Below, piece after piece: positions 1 through 7,967 of a DNA stretch of 64,000 bases. The notes under the pieces were generated by a model. It saw nothing but the letters and a program-made list of their open reading frames with translations, was not told the origin of the DNA and ran no database searches. The position numbers and the translations under genes are program-made. The DNA is from an uncultured Agrobacterium sp. (GTDB lineage: Bacteria > Pseudomonadota > Alphaproteobacteria > Rhizobiales > Rhizobiaceae): positions 62,001 through 126,000 of the forward strand of contig CAJYTK010000021.1 in NCBI GenBank assembly GCA_913777615.1. Direction: 5' to 3'. Positions within the stretch are counted from its first letter, which is position 1. Each line of letters begins with the position of its first letter.

Positions 1-748
1 CGTCGACCGGGCCGACCTCGATCACCCGGCCGGCATACATGACGGCGACGCGATCGGCGGTTTCGGCAATCACGCCCATATCATGGGTGACGAGCATGAC
101 GCCTGCGCCCTTTTCGCGGCAGAGCTTGCGCAGCAGCGTGGTGATCTGCGCCTGAATAGAGACATCAAGCGCGGTGGTCGGCTCGTCGGCGATGATCAGT
201 TGCGGATCGCCCGCTAGCGCGAGAGCGATGACGACGCGCTGCCGCATGCCGCCGGAAAACTGGTGCGGATAATGGTCGATGCGCTCATCCGCTCCGGGTA
301 TGCCGACCTGTTTCAACAGGCCGATGGCGTGGGTGCGTGCTTCGGCACGGCTGCGATCCGAGTGCAGGCGGATCGTTTCAGCCAATTGCTGCCCAACCGA
401 AAAGAGCGGATTGAGCGAGGTGAGCGGATCTTGAAAGATCGCGCCGACCATGCGGCCACGAACCGTGCTCATCTCCAGCTCGCTGAGATTATCGGTCCGC
501 GTGCCGCCGATGCGGATTTCGCCGGCGGAGATCCGGCCTGGCGGTTCGAGCAGGCCAAGCACCGCCATTCCCGTCATCGACTTGCCCGCGCCGGACTCGC
601 CGACGACACCCAGAATTTCGCCGCGCTCGACGGTGAGAGACACATCGGAGAGGGCGGTCAGGATGCCTTTGCGGGTGGGGAACTCGACGGATAGGCCTTT
701 GACTTCGAGGGCCGGGATTGCTGCCGATGTCTGGTTGGCGGAGGTCAT
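1..748 (-). CDS. Peptide-type ABC transporter ATP-binding subunit (DppD/OppD-like), C-terminus beyond window
   Basis: Nucleotide-binding subunit that would power the importer encoded just upstream. The visible 249 residues contain Walker A (GESGAGKS, about residues 50-57), a Q-loop (FQDP), the signature FSGGMRQR (about 164-171), Walker B ([12 protein letters not shown]) and the H-loop (THDMG). The ATG overlaps the TGA of the upstream amidohydrolase gene by 4 nt (ATGA), so translation is probably coupled. The reading frame runs off the left edge, so the typical C-terminal oligopeptide-transporter extension and any following OppF-like partner cannot be seen. The family assignment is firm; the substrate is inferred only from the neighbouring hydrolases. 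Confidence 0.95.
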   Translation of the reverse strand, partial: MTSANQTSAAIPALEVKGLSVEFPTRKGILTALSDVSLTVERGEILGVVGESGAGKSMTGMAVLGLLEPPGRISAGEIRIGGTRTDNLSELEMSTVRGRMVGAIFQDPLTSLNPLFSVGQQLAETIRLHSDRSRAEARTHAIGLLKQVGIPGADERIDHYPHQFSGGMRQRVVIALALAGDPQLIIADEPTTALDVSIQAQITTLLRKLCREKGAGVMLVTHDMGVIAETADRVAVMYAGRVIEVGPVD

Positions 749-2250
749 CGCGACACCTCGCTGGAGTGATGCGTGAGCGGATAGCTTGGCGGAAAAATTT
801 CCTCGACCGGCGGATGCTGGAACGTTCGGTCCGGGTATTTGGCGACGAGACCGTCGAACTGGCGCTGTGCCTGGCCTCTGGCGGCGGTGAGGTCGATGCC
901 CGCGACCTCTCCGTCGCGCATCGAAATACGGCCATCGACAATCGTGGCGCGGGTGACGCGACCGGTTGCGCCATAGACGAGGGTCTGGATGGGGTCGATC
1001 CGTGGCGCGATCATGCTGTCGGCCATGTCGAAGACTGCGATATCGGCCTTTGCGCCGGACGCGATACGCCCTAAATCCTGGCGTTTCAGCGCATCGGCAC
1101 CGGCAATCGTCGCGGCATCGTAGAAATCGGCAGACGATCCGGCGTCACCACGGCCTTCGGCCAGCCGGTTCATCATCAGGCCGACCGACATGTTGAGAAC
1201 CATGTCCGCAGGGGCAGTGTCCGTCCCCATGCCGATGCGGATGCCCATTGCCTTCAGGCGGGAGAAGCATTTGAGTGCCGATCCGTGGCGAGCGGAAACG
1301 AGCGGGCAGTGGGCGACGGTCACGCCATGGGAGGCGTAGCGCGCAAGGTCGTCCTCCGTCGCGACGGTCGCATGCGGGGCGATCAGGCGGGGGGATAGTA
1401 CGCCAAGCCGATCCAGCCATTCCGGTGCCGTCACGCCATGCAGGCGGCGCATGGTCTGCAGTTCCATCTCGCCCTGTGCCATGTGCAGGCGAACGGGCAT
1501 GTCCATATCATCGGCATGGGCGAAGGTACGGCGAAGCAGCGTTTCCGTGCAGGTCTCGACGCGGTCCGGAGCGAACATGCCGGATATCAGGCCGTTGGCG
1601 CTGCCGTGAACGCGCTTGGCAAAGGCTGCGGCCTCGGCCAATTCCGACAAGCCGCGCTCTTCATCGAAGACCGGCTTCATCGCACCGCGCTCATCGAGAA
1701 TGACGCCACCACTGCGATAGGCAGGACCGAGCCAGACGCGGATGCCGAGCTCTTCGGCAGCCACCGCTGCCGCTTCGAATTCCGCCACCGTCTCGCCCCA
1801 GGTGCGATAGAAGAGCGAGGCGATTGGCAGTGCCGAGGTGATGCCGTTCAGGAGAAGCTGCGCAAAGGCGTAGCGTTTCTGGAAGGCGAGTTCGTCCTGG
1901 CTGTACATCTCGTAGGCGCGGGGTGCGTAGTCCGCGGCCCAGACGCGGCCCTTCTTCCAGCCAGGCTGGTTGTCCATGGCAAGCACGGTCGTATCGAGAT
2001 CGGAGAGCGCGTCCAGATCGACAAAGCCTGGACCGATCAGGGCGTCGCCCATGTCGTAGCGGGCGGAAACCTCGCCTTCGAAATCGCGACCGACCCAGAG
2101 GATTTTGTCGTTTTCGATGACGACTTCGCCATCGGGAACGAGGCGTCGCCCTTCCGGCAGATCGGCGACGACGAAGCGGGCTTTAAGCGCCCAGCGACCC
2201 GGCGGTCTCTTGCCGAGCGGAAGCATCGACCGGGATGAAGGCGCGGTCAT
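745..2250 (-). CDS. Amidohydrolase-superfamily protein (ATZ/TRZ-like) without the usual HxH metal motif
   Basis: A 501-residue protein with the layout of chlorohydrolase/deaminase-type amidohydrolases: an N-terminal beta-sandwich strand set, a TIM barrel and a C-terminal composite domain ending in ADIAVFD and IVDGR. Later metal-ligand regions are recognisable: RLHMAQGE near residue 255, IAPHATV near 290 and GMGTDTAP near 345. The strand-1 motif, normally GFVNxHxH, reads GFVDLDALSDLD (about residues 75-86), so both first histidines are missing. It may use a different metal arrangement or substrate. It overlaps the CodA-like gene upstream and dppD downstream by 4 nt each and belongs to the ABC operon. 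A role in hydrolysing the imported N-rich compound is inferred. Confidence 0.85.
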   Translation of the reverse strand: MTAPSSRSMLPLGKRPPGRWALKARFVVADLPEGRRLVPDGEVVIENDKILWVGRDFEGEVSARYDMGDALIGPGFVDLDALSDLDTTVLAMDNQPGWKKGRVWAADYAPRAYEMYSQDELAFQKRYAFAQLLLNGITSALPIASLFYRTWGETVAEFEAAAVAAEELGIRVWLGPAYRSGGVILDERGAMKPVFDEERGLSELAEAAAFAKRVHGSANGLISGMFAPDRVETCTETLLRRTFAHADDMDMPVRLHMAQGEMELQTMRRLHGVTAPEWLDRLGVLSPRLIAPHATVATEDDLARYASHGVTVAHCPLVSARHGSALKCFSRLKAMGIRIGMGTDTAPADMVLNMSVGLMMNRLAEGRGDAGSSADFYDAATIAGADALKRQDLGRIASGAKADIAVFDMADSMIAPRIDPIQTLVYGATGRVTRATIVDGRISMRDGEVAGIDLTAARGQAQRQFDGLVAKYPDRTFQHPPVEEIFPPSYPLTHHSSEVSR

Positions 2251-3446
2251 GGGCGTTCCTTCAGACTCTTGCCATCACGCGCAACGACATTGCCCGCGGT
2301 GACCACGAGCTTGCGGGGTTGATGCGTGACAATGGCCTCGCCGACGGTTTCCCCTTCGACGATGACGACATCGCCACGCCCGCCGATTTCGAGAGAATGC
2401 GCCTCGCGATCCATGGATTTCGCACCGCCCGTGGTGCAGACATCCAGCGCCCAAAGCAGTTCGTCATCGCGGCGAAGATTGTTTTTCATGCCAAGCAGCA
2501 TGCTCCGCTCCAGCATGTCGCCATTACCATAGGGTCCCCAGGTATCGCGAAAGCCATCGACGCCCGCACCGAAGCGCACACCGGCGGTGCGCAGACGGCG
2601 CAGAGACGGCACTTCACGAGACGGTGGGGCGGTGGTGAGGATCGGCACGTCGAGTTCGGCGCAGGTGTCGATCAGCGCCTGCGTCATGTTCCAGTCGGGA
2701 TGGCCGAGGCAAAAGGCGTGGCTGACGGCGACCTTGCCTTGCATGCCGAGCGCACGGGTGCGCTCGAAGATCAACTCCATGGAAAAGGCACCGAGCTCGC
2801 CGCTCTCGTGCAGATGGATATCGATGCCCTTGCCGTGTTTCTCGGCAATGGCGAAAATCGTGTCGAGATGTGCTTTCGGATCACGATCCATGCCGCAGGG
2901 GTCCAGACCGCCAACAAGATCGGCGCCCATCGCCATGCCGGCATCGAGCAGTTCCGCCGTTCCGGGGCGGCGCATCAGGCCCGATTGCGGAAAGGCGACG
3001 ATCTCGATTTCGACGATGCCATCCAGCTGGCGGCGGGTCTCCATCACGCCTTCCAGCGCGATCAGCCCCTGGTCTGTGTCTATGTCGACATGGGTGCGGA
3101 TCAGGGTCGTGCCATAGCCGACCGATTGCAGCGCCTGGCGCATCGATTGGGTATGGGCGTCCAACCCATAGTCGCGTTTCACTTTGCGCTCATTATCGAT
3201 CTTGTCGATCAGGCGCGGTCCAACTTCGTTGACATACCAGGGGTAGCCCAGCAGCGATTTGTCGAGATGGGTGTGGGCATCGACAAGCCCCGGAATGGCG
3301 ATACGTCCGCCGGCATCCTCGACGGTTAAGTCTGTGGCTGCGAGATCCTGACCGATGTCGGCAATCCGGCCGTCACGGATCAGAATATCGGCGGTCGCGC
3401 CACCCGTCGGTCTTGTGTTCTTGATCAAAAGGTCGCTCATGGACAT
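2247..3446 (-). CDS. Cytosine-deaminase-like amidohydrolase (CodA/AtzC group)
   Basis: A 399-residue cyclic-amidine or amide hydrolase of the cytosine-deaminase type. The visible metal and catalytic motifs are complete: HTHLDK at about 58-63, HLHE at about 211-214 (metal His and proton-shuttle Glu), SHAFCLG with His243, and GVDGFRDTW with Asp297. Known relatives deaminate cytosine, isocytosine or triazine products; the actual substrate cannot be read from sequence. The gene lies 15 nt downstream of the permease gene and overlaps the next hydrolase by 4 nt, so transport and hydrolysis are encoded in one transcript. The initiator is ATG at 3446; a second in-frame ATG lies two codons further in. 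Confidence 0.9.
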   Translation of the reverse strand: MSMSDLLIKNTRPTGGATADILIRDGRIADIGQDLAATDLTVEDAGGRIAIPGLVDAHTHLDKSLLGYPWYVNEVGPRLIDKIDNERKVKRDYGLDAHTQSMRQALQSVGYGTTLIRTHVDIDTDQGLIALEGVMETRRQLDGIVEIEIVAFPQSGLMRRPGTAELLDAGMAMGADLVGGLDPCGMDRDPKAHLDTIFAIAEKHGKGIDIHLHESGELGAFSMELIFERTRALGMQGKVAVSHAFCLGHPDWNMTQALIDTCAELDVPILTTAPPSREVPSLRRLRTAGVRFGAGVDGFRDTWGPYGNGDMLERSMLLGMKNNLRRDDELLWALDVCTTGGAKSMDREAHSLEIGGRGDVVIVEGETVGEAIVTHQPRKLVVTAGNVVARDGKSLKERP

Positions 3447-3461
3447 TGTCTCCGGAGGGTT

Positions 3462-4409
3462 TCAGCGCAGTTTGGGATTGAGGGCGTCGCGCAGCCAGTC
3501 GCCGAGCACATTAATCGAGACGACGAGCAGGCAGAGTTGCAGGCCCGGAAAGAGCACGATCCACCAGAGGCCAGAGAAGAGGTACTGGTTGCCGATGCGG
3601 ATCAGCGTGCCGAGCGATGGTTGCTCGGGCGGCATGCCGACGCCAAGAAAAGAAAGCGTCGCCTCGATGAGAATGCCGAGACCGAAATTCAGCGTTGCGG
3701 TGACGAGGAGCGGCGTGGTGGTGTTGGGAAGAATATGTTTCAGCATGACCTTCCATTTCGAAAGGCGGATCAGCCGGGCGGCCTGAACATATTCCTTGTT
3801 GCGCTCCACCATGGTCTGAGCGCGGACAGTGCGGGCATATTGCACCCAGGCCGATAGCGAGATGGCAAGGACGATAACGCCGGAAGCTCCCGCTTCCCGA
3901 AGCGACGGCGGCAGTGCCTGTCTCGCCAGTGCCGATACGAGGATGGCGATCAGCATGGTCGGCATGGAGAGAAGAACATCGCCCGTGCGCATCAACAGGC
4001 CATCAGCCCATTTGCCATGGTAACCGGCGACCAAGCCAAGCATCGTGCCGATGATTAGCGATACGAAAACCGAGCTTACGCCGATGATGATCGAGGCACG
4101 TGAGCCATAGAGGATGGCTGAGAGCACATCGCGGCCCTGAACGTCGGTCCCGAGAATGAAGGGCCACTGGCCTTCCGGCATCCAGATCGGTGGGATTTCA
4201 GCGTTCAGAAGATCGAGGGACGCGAGATCGTAGGGGTTCTGCGCGGTGATGAGCGGCGAGAAGAAGGCCGAGCCGATCAAGATCAGAAGCAGTATGGCTG
4301 CGGCAATGGCCGAAGGGTGGTGCCTGAAGCTCCACCAGAGATCCGATTGCAGGATCTTCGACAGTCGGGAGGCCCGAGGTGCTTGTGAGGTCTGTTCGAT
4401 AGCGGTCAT
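3462..4409 (-). CDS. Peptide-type ABC transporter permease (DppC-like)
   Basis: Inner-membrane channel subunit of 315 residues. It has a cytoplasmic N-terminus (about 30 residues), a first membrane helix (AIAAAILLLILIGSAF), a periplasmic loop containing the family pattern FILGTDVQGRDVLS, and five further helices. The EAA-type cytoplasmic loop (YVQAARLIRLSKWKVMLKHILPN) couples to the ATPase; only its ends are quoted functionally here as the ATPase contact. AGGAG sits seven bases before the ATG. It follows the DppB-like gene by 13 nt and precedes the CodA-like hydrolase by 15 nt. Confidence 0.95.
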   Translation of the reverse strand: MTAIEQTSQAPRASRLSKILQSDLWWSFRHHPSAIAAAILLLILIGSAFFSPLITAQNPYDLASLDLLNAEIPPIWMPEGQWPFILGTDVQGRDVLSAILYGSRASIIIGVSSVFVSLIIGTMLGLVAGYHGKWADGLLMRTGDVLLSMPTMLIAILVSALARQALPPSLREAGASGVIVLAISLSAWVQYARTVRAQTMVERNKEYVQAARLIRLSKWKVMLKHILPNTTTPLLVTATLNFGLGILIEATLSFLGVGMPPEQPSLGTLIRIGNQYLFSGLWWIVLFPGLQLCLLVVSINVLGDWLRDALNPKLR

Positions 4410-4422
4410 GACAGTCTCCTAT

Positions 4423-5388
4423 TCACGCTGCACGCAGCCGCGGGTCGATGACGGCGTAAGCGATGTCGACCAGGGTGTTCAGCGTGACGAAGATGAAGGA
4501 TACGATGCAGAGATAGGCGGCCATGACAGGGATATCGACAAAGGTCACGGCCTGCATGAAGAGCATGCCCATTCCCGGCCACTGGAAAACCGTTTCGGTC
4601 ACCAGTGCGAAGGCGATGAGATTGCCGACCTGCATGGCGGTGAGTGTCACGACAGGCATGAGACAGTTCTTCAGCGCGTGGCGAAACCACAGAGCGCGTC
4701 TTTTGACGCCGCGTGCGCGGGCGAATTTGATGAAATCGGTTCTGAGCGTCTCCAGCATTTCGGCGCGCACCAGCCGCATCACCAGCGTGATCTGGAAGAG
4801 CGACAGCGACAGCGCCGGCAAGACGATGGCCGCACGGCCGGATGGAGTGAGAAGCCCGGTGGACCACCAGCCGATGCGAACGACCTCGCCGCGCCCGTAG
4901 CCCGGCAGCCAACCGAGTGTGACGGAAAAGGTGAGGATCAGCAGGATGCCGACGAGGAAGCTCGGGAGGGAGACGCCGACAATGGAGGAAAACTGCAAGG
5001 TCTCCGCCCACCAGCGTCCACGCCCGATTGCGGTGAAGACGCCGAGCGGTATGCCGATGGCAAGCGACAGGATGGTAGCGATGATCACCAGTTCGAAGGT
5101 CGCCGGAAACCGCTCCGCAATCAGCGTCAGGACGGATTGCTGATTGCGCCAGGACAATCCGAATTCGCCCTGTGCGGCATTGGTGACGAACCGGGCATAT
5201 TGAACGAGGAAGCCGTCGTTCAGCCCAAGGCGTGCGCGCAATTCGTCGCGTTCGACCTGGGTGGCGCTTTCATTGACCATGATCTCCACCGGATCGCCGA
5301 GGAAACGGAAGATCAGGAAGGCGAAGAAGGCAACCGTGAGCATCACGAGAACGGCGTTGCCGATCCGCTTGATGAGGAAGGCGAGCAT
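4423..5388 (-). CDS. Peptide-type ABC transporter permease (DppB-like)
   Basis: A 321-residue inner-membrane permease that starts directly with a hydrophobic helix (FLIKRIGNAVLVMLTVAFF), as DppB/OppB proteins do. The conserved FGLSWRNQQSV segment and the cytoplasmic EAA-like loop around FARARGVKRRALWFRHALKN are present. It pairs with the DppC-like subunit 13 nt downstream. The gap to the upstream binding-protein gene is 73 nt and holds a strong stem-loop, which may reduce expression of the permease genes relative to the binding protein. Confidence 0.95.
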   Translation of the reverse strand: MLAFLIKRIGNAVLVMLTVAFFAFLIFRFLGDPVEIMVNESATQVERDELRARLGLNDGFLVQYARFVTNAAQGEFGLSWRNQQSVLTLIAERFPATFELVIIATILSLAIGIPLGVFTAIGRGRWWAETLQFSSIVGVSLPSFLVGILLILTFSVTLGWLPGYGRGEVVRIGWWSTGLLTPSGRAAIVLPALSLSLFQITLVMRLVRAEMLETLRTDFIKFARARGVKRRALWFRHALKNCLMPVVTLTAMQVGNLIAFALVTETVFQWPGMGMLFMQAVTFVDIPVMAAYLCIVSFIFVTLNTLVDIAYAVIDPRLRAA

Positions 5389-5421
5389 GACACCCTGTCC
5401 TTTGTCCGAAAAAGAGAAGTC

Positions 5422-5453
5422 GACCCTCGCAGCACTTTTGTGCAGCGAGGGTC
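5422..5453 (-). terminator. Stem-loop between binding-protein and permease genes
   Basis: The arms GACCCTCGC and GCGAGGGTC pair perfectly over 9 bp. An A-A mismatch and a further 4-bp GCAC/GTGC helix follow, closed by a 4-nt loop. In the minus-strand transcript the hairpin is followed by a pyrimidine-rich CTCTTTTTC run, as in an intrinsic terminator. Because the operon continues, partial termination or protection of the binding-protein mRNA 3' end is more likely than a full stop. Confidence 0.6.
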
Positions 5454-5461
5454 ATCCGCTG

Positions 5462-7021
5462 TTACATTTTCACCAGCCAAAGGCGTGGAAGGTTGTCGGA
5501 AAAGAGCGGGAAATCCTTGACTTTCGCGCTGGTGGCCCAGGCAAGCGGCTGCTGGTGCAGCGGGATCATCAGCGCGTGTTCCTTGGCGATCTTCAGGGCA
5601 TCTGCCGAAAGCGCCAGACGCTTGGTCCGGTCGAGCTCTACCGCCGAGGCTTCCGTAACCCTGTCAAATTCCTTGTCGGACCACCCACCCCAGTTGAAGA
5701 TGCCAAAGGACCCTTCCTTGGTGTGAAGAACCTGTGAGGTCAGGCTGTAGGTATCGAGCATCGGCAGAGTTGCCCAGCCGAGTGTATAGACATCGACCTT
5801 TCCTCCCGACCGCTTCGGTGTCTGCACGGCGCGAGGCCCCTGGTCGATCTTTGGCTTGAGGCCAATGCGCGACCACATGGAGGCGACCGCCTGGCAGACC
5901 TGCTCTTCATTCACCAGAGTGTCGGAGCAGTTGAAGTCGAACTCGAAGCCTTCAGCGCCTGCTTCCTTAAGGAGGGACTTGGCCTTCTCCGGATCGGCCT
6001 TGACCGGCGTATCGAGAGCGGCGTCGTAACCGGGAATCTGTGGAGCGACCAGCGTGCCGGCATTGCGGGACTTGCCGCGCATGACGCGCTTCTGAAGAAG
6101 GTCCAGATCGATTGCGAGCTGCATGGCCTGGCGGACACGCAGATCTTTCATCGGGTTCGGTGCGCCGGAAAGCAGCGTGTCACGCTGGCTGAAGCCGATC
6201 ATGACGGTGCGTAGATCGGTGCCTTCCAGAAGCTTCACCTGAGAGGCGGCTGCTTCCAGGCGCGGCAAATCCTGAACCGGGGCCTGGTCGGTGAAGTCGA
6301 TATCGCCGGAGAGAAGCGCGGCAACGCGGGTAGCACTGGAGGCAATCGGTGTCAGTTCGATGCGATCGATATTGTGTTGAGGCTTGTCCCACCAGCCATC
6401 ATATTTGACGAATACCGTCTTGGCGTCAGGCTGACGGCTTTCGACCTTGAATGGACCGGTGCCATTTTCATTATAGGTCGCATAGCCTTCGGTGCCGGAG
6501 CCAACATCCGTCGGCGCTTCCGCCTTGTTGTCCTTCAGCCACTTGGCATTGAAGATATAGATGGTCGTCAGGTCGTTCAAAAGTAGCGGATAGTTCGCGG
6601 TGACATCGATTTCGATCGTGTGAGCGTCGATGACGCGCGAGCCCTTATAGGCCGGGATATTGCCACGCAGCGGTGACTTTGCATCGGTCGCGCGCAGGAG
6701 CGATGCCTGGACGTCGTCCGCAGTAAAGTCGGCACCATTGTGGAATTTCACGCCTTCGCGGAGCTTGAAACGCCATGTCGTAGGCGAAATGATTTCGTAG
6801 GATGTGGCGAGCGCCGGCTCGAGCTTCAGATTGCGGTCATAGCGCATCAGGCCTTCATAGGCGTGGTTGAGGACGCCAAGCGCAAAGCTGTCGCCATAAG
6901 AATAAGGATCGAGCGAGCTGATATCACGCGAAGCACCCCACTTCAGGGTGTTTGCCATGGCTGGCACGGCGAGAGTTAAAAGTGCCAGGCTCGTGCTCAG
7001 TAGTATGCGTTTGCTCAACAT
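5462..7021 (-). CDS. Peptide-type ABC transporter substrate-binding protein (SBP_bac_5)
   Basis: A 519-residue periplasmic ligand-binding protein. It has a Sec signal peptide (MLSKRILLSTSLALLTLAVP, cleavage near AMA-N at about 23) and no lipobox cysteine. The family pattern FKLREGVKFHNG is present near residue 90, followed by the long two-lobed domain. AGGGG lies about 8 nt before the ATG. It is the first gene of the minus-strand operon and faces the gntR gene across a 248-nt repeat-rich control region, so it is probably the regulated, highly expressed component. Ligands of this family range from peptides to opines and heterocycles; the downstream amidohydrolases point to a small cyclic nitrogen compound, which is inference. 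Confidence 0.95.
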   Translation of the reverse strand: MLSKRILLSTSLALLTLAVPAMANTLKWGASRDISSLDPYSYGDSFALGVLNHAYEGLMRYDRNLKLEPALATSYEIISPTTWRFKLREGVKFHNGADFTADDVQASLLRATDAKSPLRGNIPAYKGSRVIDAHTIEIDVTANYPLLLNDLTTIYIFNAKWLKDNKAEAPTDVGSGTEGYATYNENGTGPFKVESRQPDAKTVFVKYDGWWDKPQHNIDRIELTPIASSATRVAALLSGDIDFTDQAPVQDLPRLEAAASQVKLLEGTDLRTVMIGFSQRDTLLSGAPNPMKDLRVRQAMQLAIDLDLLQKRVMRGKSRNAGTLVAPQIPGYDAALDTPVKADPEKAKSLLKEAGAEGFEFDFNCSDTLVNEEQVCQAVASMWSRIGLKPKIDQGPRAVQTPKRSGGKVDVYTLGWATLPMLDTYSLTSQVLHTKEGSFGIFNWGGWSDKEFDRVTEASAVELDRTKRLALSADALKIAKEHALMIPLHQQPLAWATSAKVKDFPLFSDNLPRLWLVKM

Positions 7022-7070
7022 TGTGGTCCCCTTTTATTGGATACATTCTGCATTCAAATGCGCAATGAAC

Positions 7071-7198
7071 TGCATGCAATTTGTGTTGCGGTAACCGTGA
7101 TACACTCGGTTTCGCTTGTCTATAGCGCCATTCTATGTGGCTTGGGCTAGAAGCTAGGAGAACTCGTATGCAATTTCAAGCCAAAAATTGTATGCAAT
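7071..7198. promoter_or_regulatory. Cluster of TGCATGCAAT / GTATGCAAT repeats in a divergent control region
   Basis: Three related words occur between the binding-protein gene and gntR: TGCATGCAAT at 7071-7080, CGTATGCAAT at 7165-7174 and ATTGTATGCAAT at 7187-7198. The first contains the 8-bp palindrome TGCATGCA, and the last has inverted ATTG/CAAT ends. The size and symmetry fit operators of FCD-type GntR repressors. GATACA also recurs at 7040, 7099, 7215 and 7231. Binding is not shown by sequence alone. Confidence 0.45.
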
Positions 7199-7231
7199 AA
7201 AATAAGCTAGATTAGATACAAAATTTGTGCG

Positions 7232-7250
7232 ATACACGCGTCAAGTGTAT
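7232..7250. promoter_or_regulatory. Inverted repeat ATACAC-N7-GTGTAT upstream of gntR
   Basis: A perfect 6-bp inverted repeat with a 7-nt spacer ends 19 nt before the gntR ATG. Its position suits autoregulation by the GntR protein. Confidence 0.4.
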
Positions 7251-7269
7251 ACGAACGAGATTTGATGCG

Positions 7270-7959
7270 ATGTCCACCAATCTGACCAGAAGCGACGCGA
7301 TATACGCCTCGCTGCGTCGCGCCATCCTTGAACAGGCGCTGAAGCCCGGTACAAAGCTCCCAGAAGATTCGATCGGCGATACGTTTGGCGTCAGTCGGAC
7401 AAGTGCTCGCAATGCCTTGGTGCGGCTTTCATCCGACGGTCTTGTGGAGATCAAGCCGAATCGTGGTGCTGCCGTTGCTATGCCGACACTCGAAGAGGCC
7501 GTAGAGGTCTTCGCGCTTCGCCGCTGCCTGGAGCGGGAGGTGATCGACCGACTGTGCAAGCGCATGCCAAAGGACGGTATCGATGCTCTGGTCAGTCATG
7601 TGCGGGAAGAGGAGCGCGCTTTGCGCGCATCGTCGCCGCGTTCCATCCGCCTTGCTGGCGAGTTTCACATCCTGCTGGCGGAGCTGACAGGCTCCAAACT
7701 GCTGATAGAATTCATCATCCAGGTCGTCTCACGGTCGTCGCTGATCCTCGCGCGCTTTGGCAGGCCGCATTCGGCAGAATGCGGTATCGATGAGCATATT
7801 CAATTGATCGAGGCATTGAAAAAGCTCGATGTCGAGGCGGCGACCCACATCATGGATCACCATCTGCATGCGGTTGAAGAACGCGCCAAGGCAGATGACG
7901 AGGATGACGGTCCGGACATCGGCGAAATCCTCAGCCGTTACATTTCGGCCTCCGAGTAG
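7270..7959 (+). CDS. GntR-family regulator, FCD ligand domain
   Basis: A 229-residue regulator with an N-terminal winged helix (AIYASLRRAILEQALKPG, then FGVSRTSARNALVRL as the recognition helix) and an all-helical FCD domain. The FCD metal ligands include the FHILLAELTGS segment and the late HIMDHHLHA histidines. I chose the ATG at 7270 because homology to the family begins at LTRSDAIYASL; an upstream in-frame TTG at 7225 would add 15 residues that overlap the inverted repeat. It most likely represses the divergent transporter operon and the two hydrolase genes that follow it, with the transported compound or a product as inducer. Confidence 0.9.
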   Translation: MSTNLTRSDAIYASLRRAILEQALKPGTKLPEDSIGDTFGVSRTSARNALVRLSSDGLVEIKPNRGAAVAMPTLEEAVEVFALRRCLEREVIDRLCKRMPKDGIDALVSHVREEERALRASSPRSIRLAGEFHILLAELTGSKLLIEFIIQVVSRSSLILARFGRPHSAECGIDEHIQLIEALKKLDVEAATHIMDHHLHAVEERAKADDEDDGPDIGEILSRYISASE

Positions 7960-7967
7960 GCGATCAG

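Noticed and set aside
2235..3329. 364-codon plus-strand frame opposite the CodA-like gene
   Set aside because: The minus strand has complete catalytic motifs; the plus frame has no domain and no ribosome-binding site.
4246..5520. 424-codon plus-strand frame across the first permease genes
   Set aside because: Antisense to two clear ABC permeases; low-complexity acidic and His-rich translation with no family match, typical of GC-rich shadow frames.
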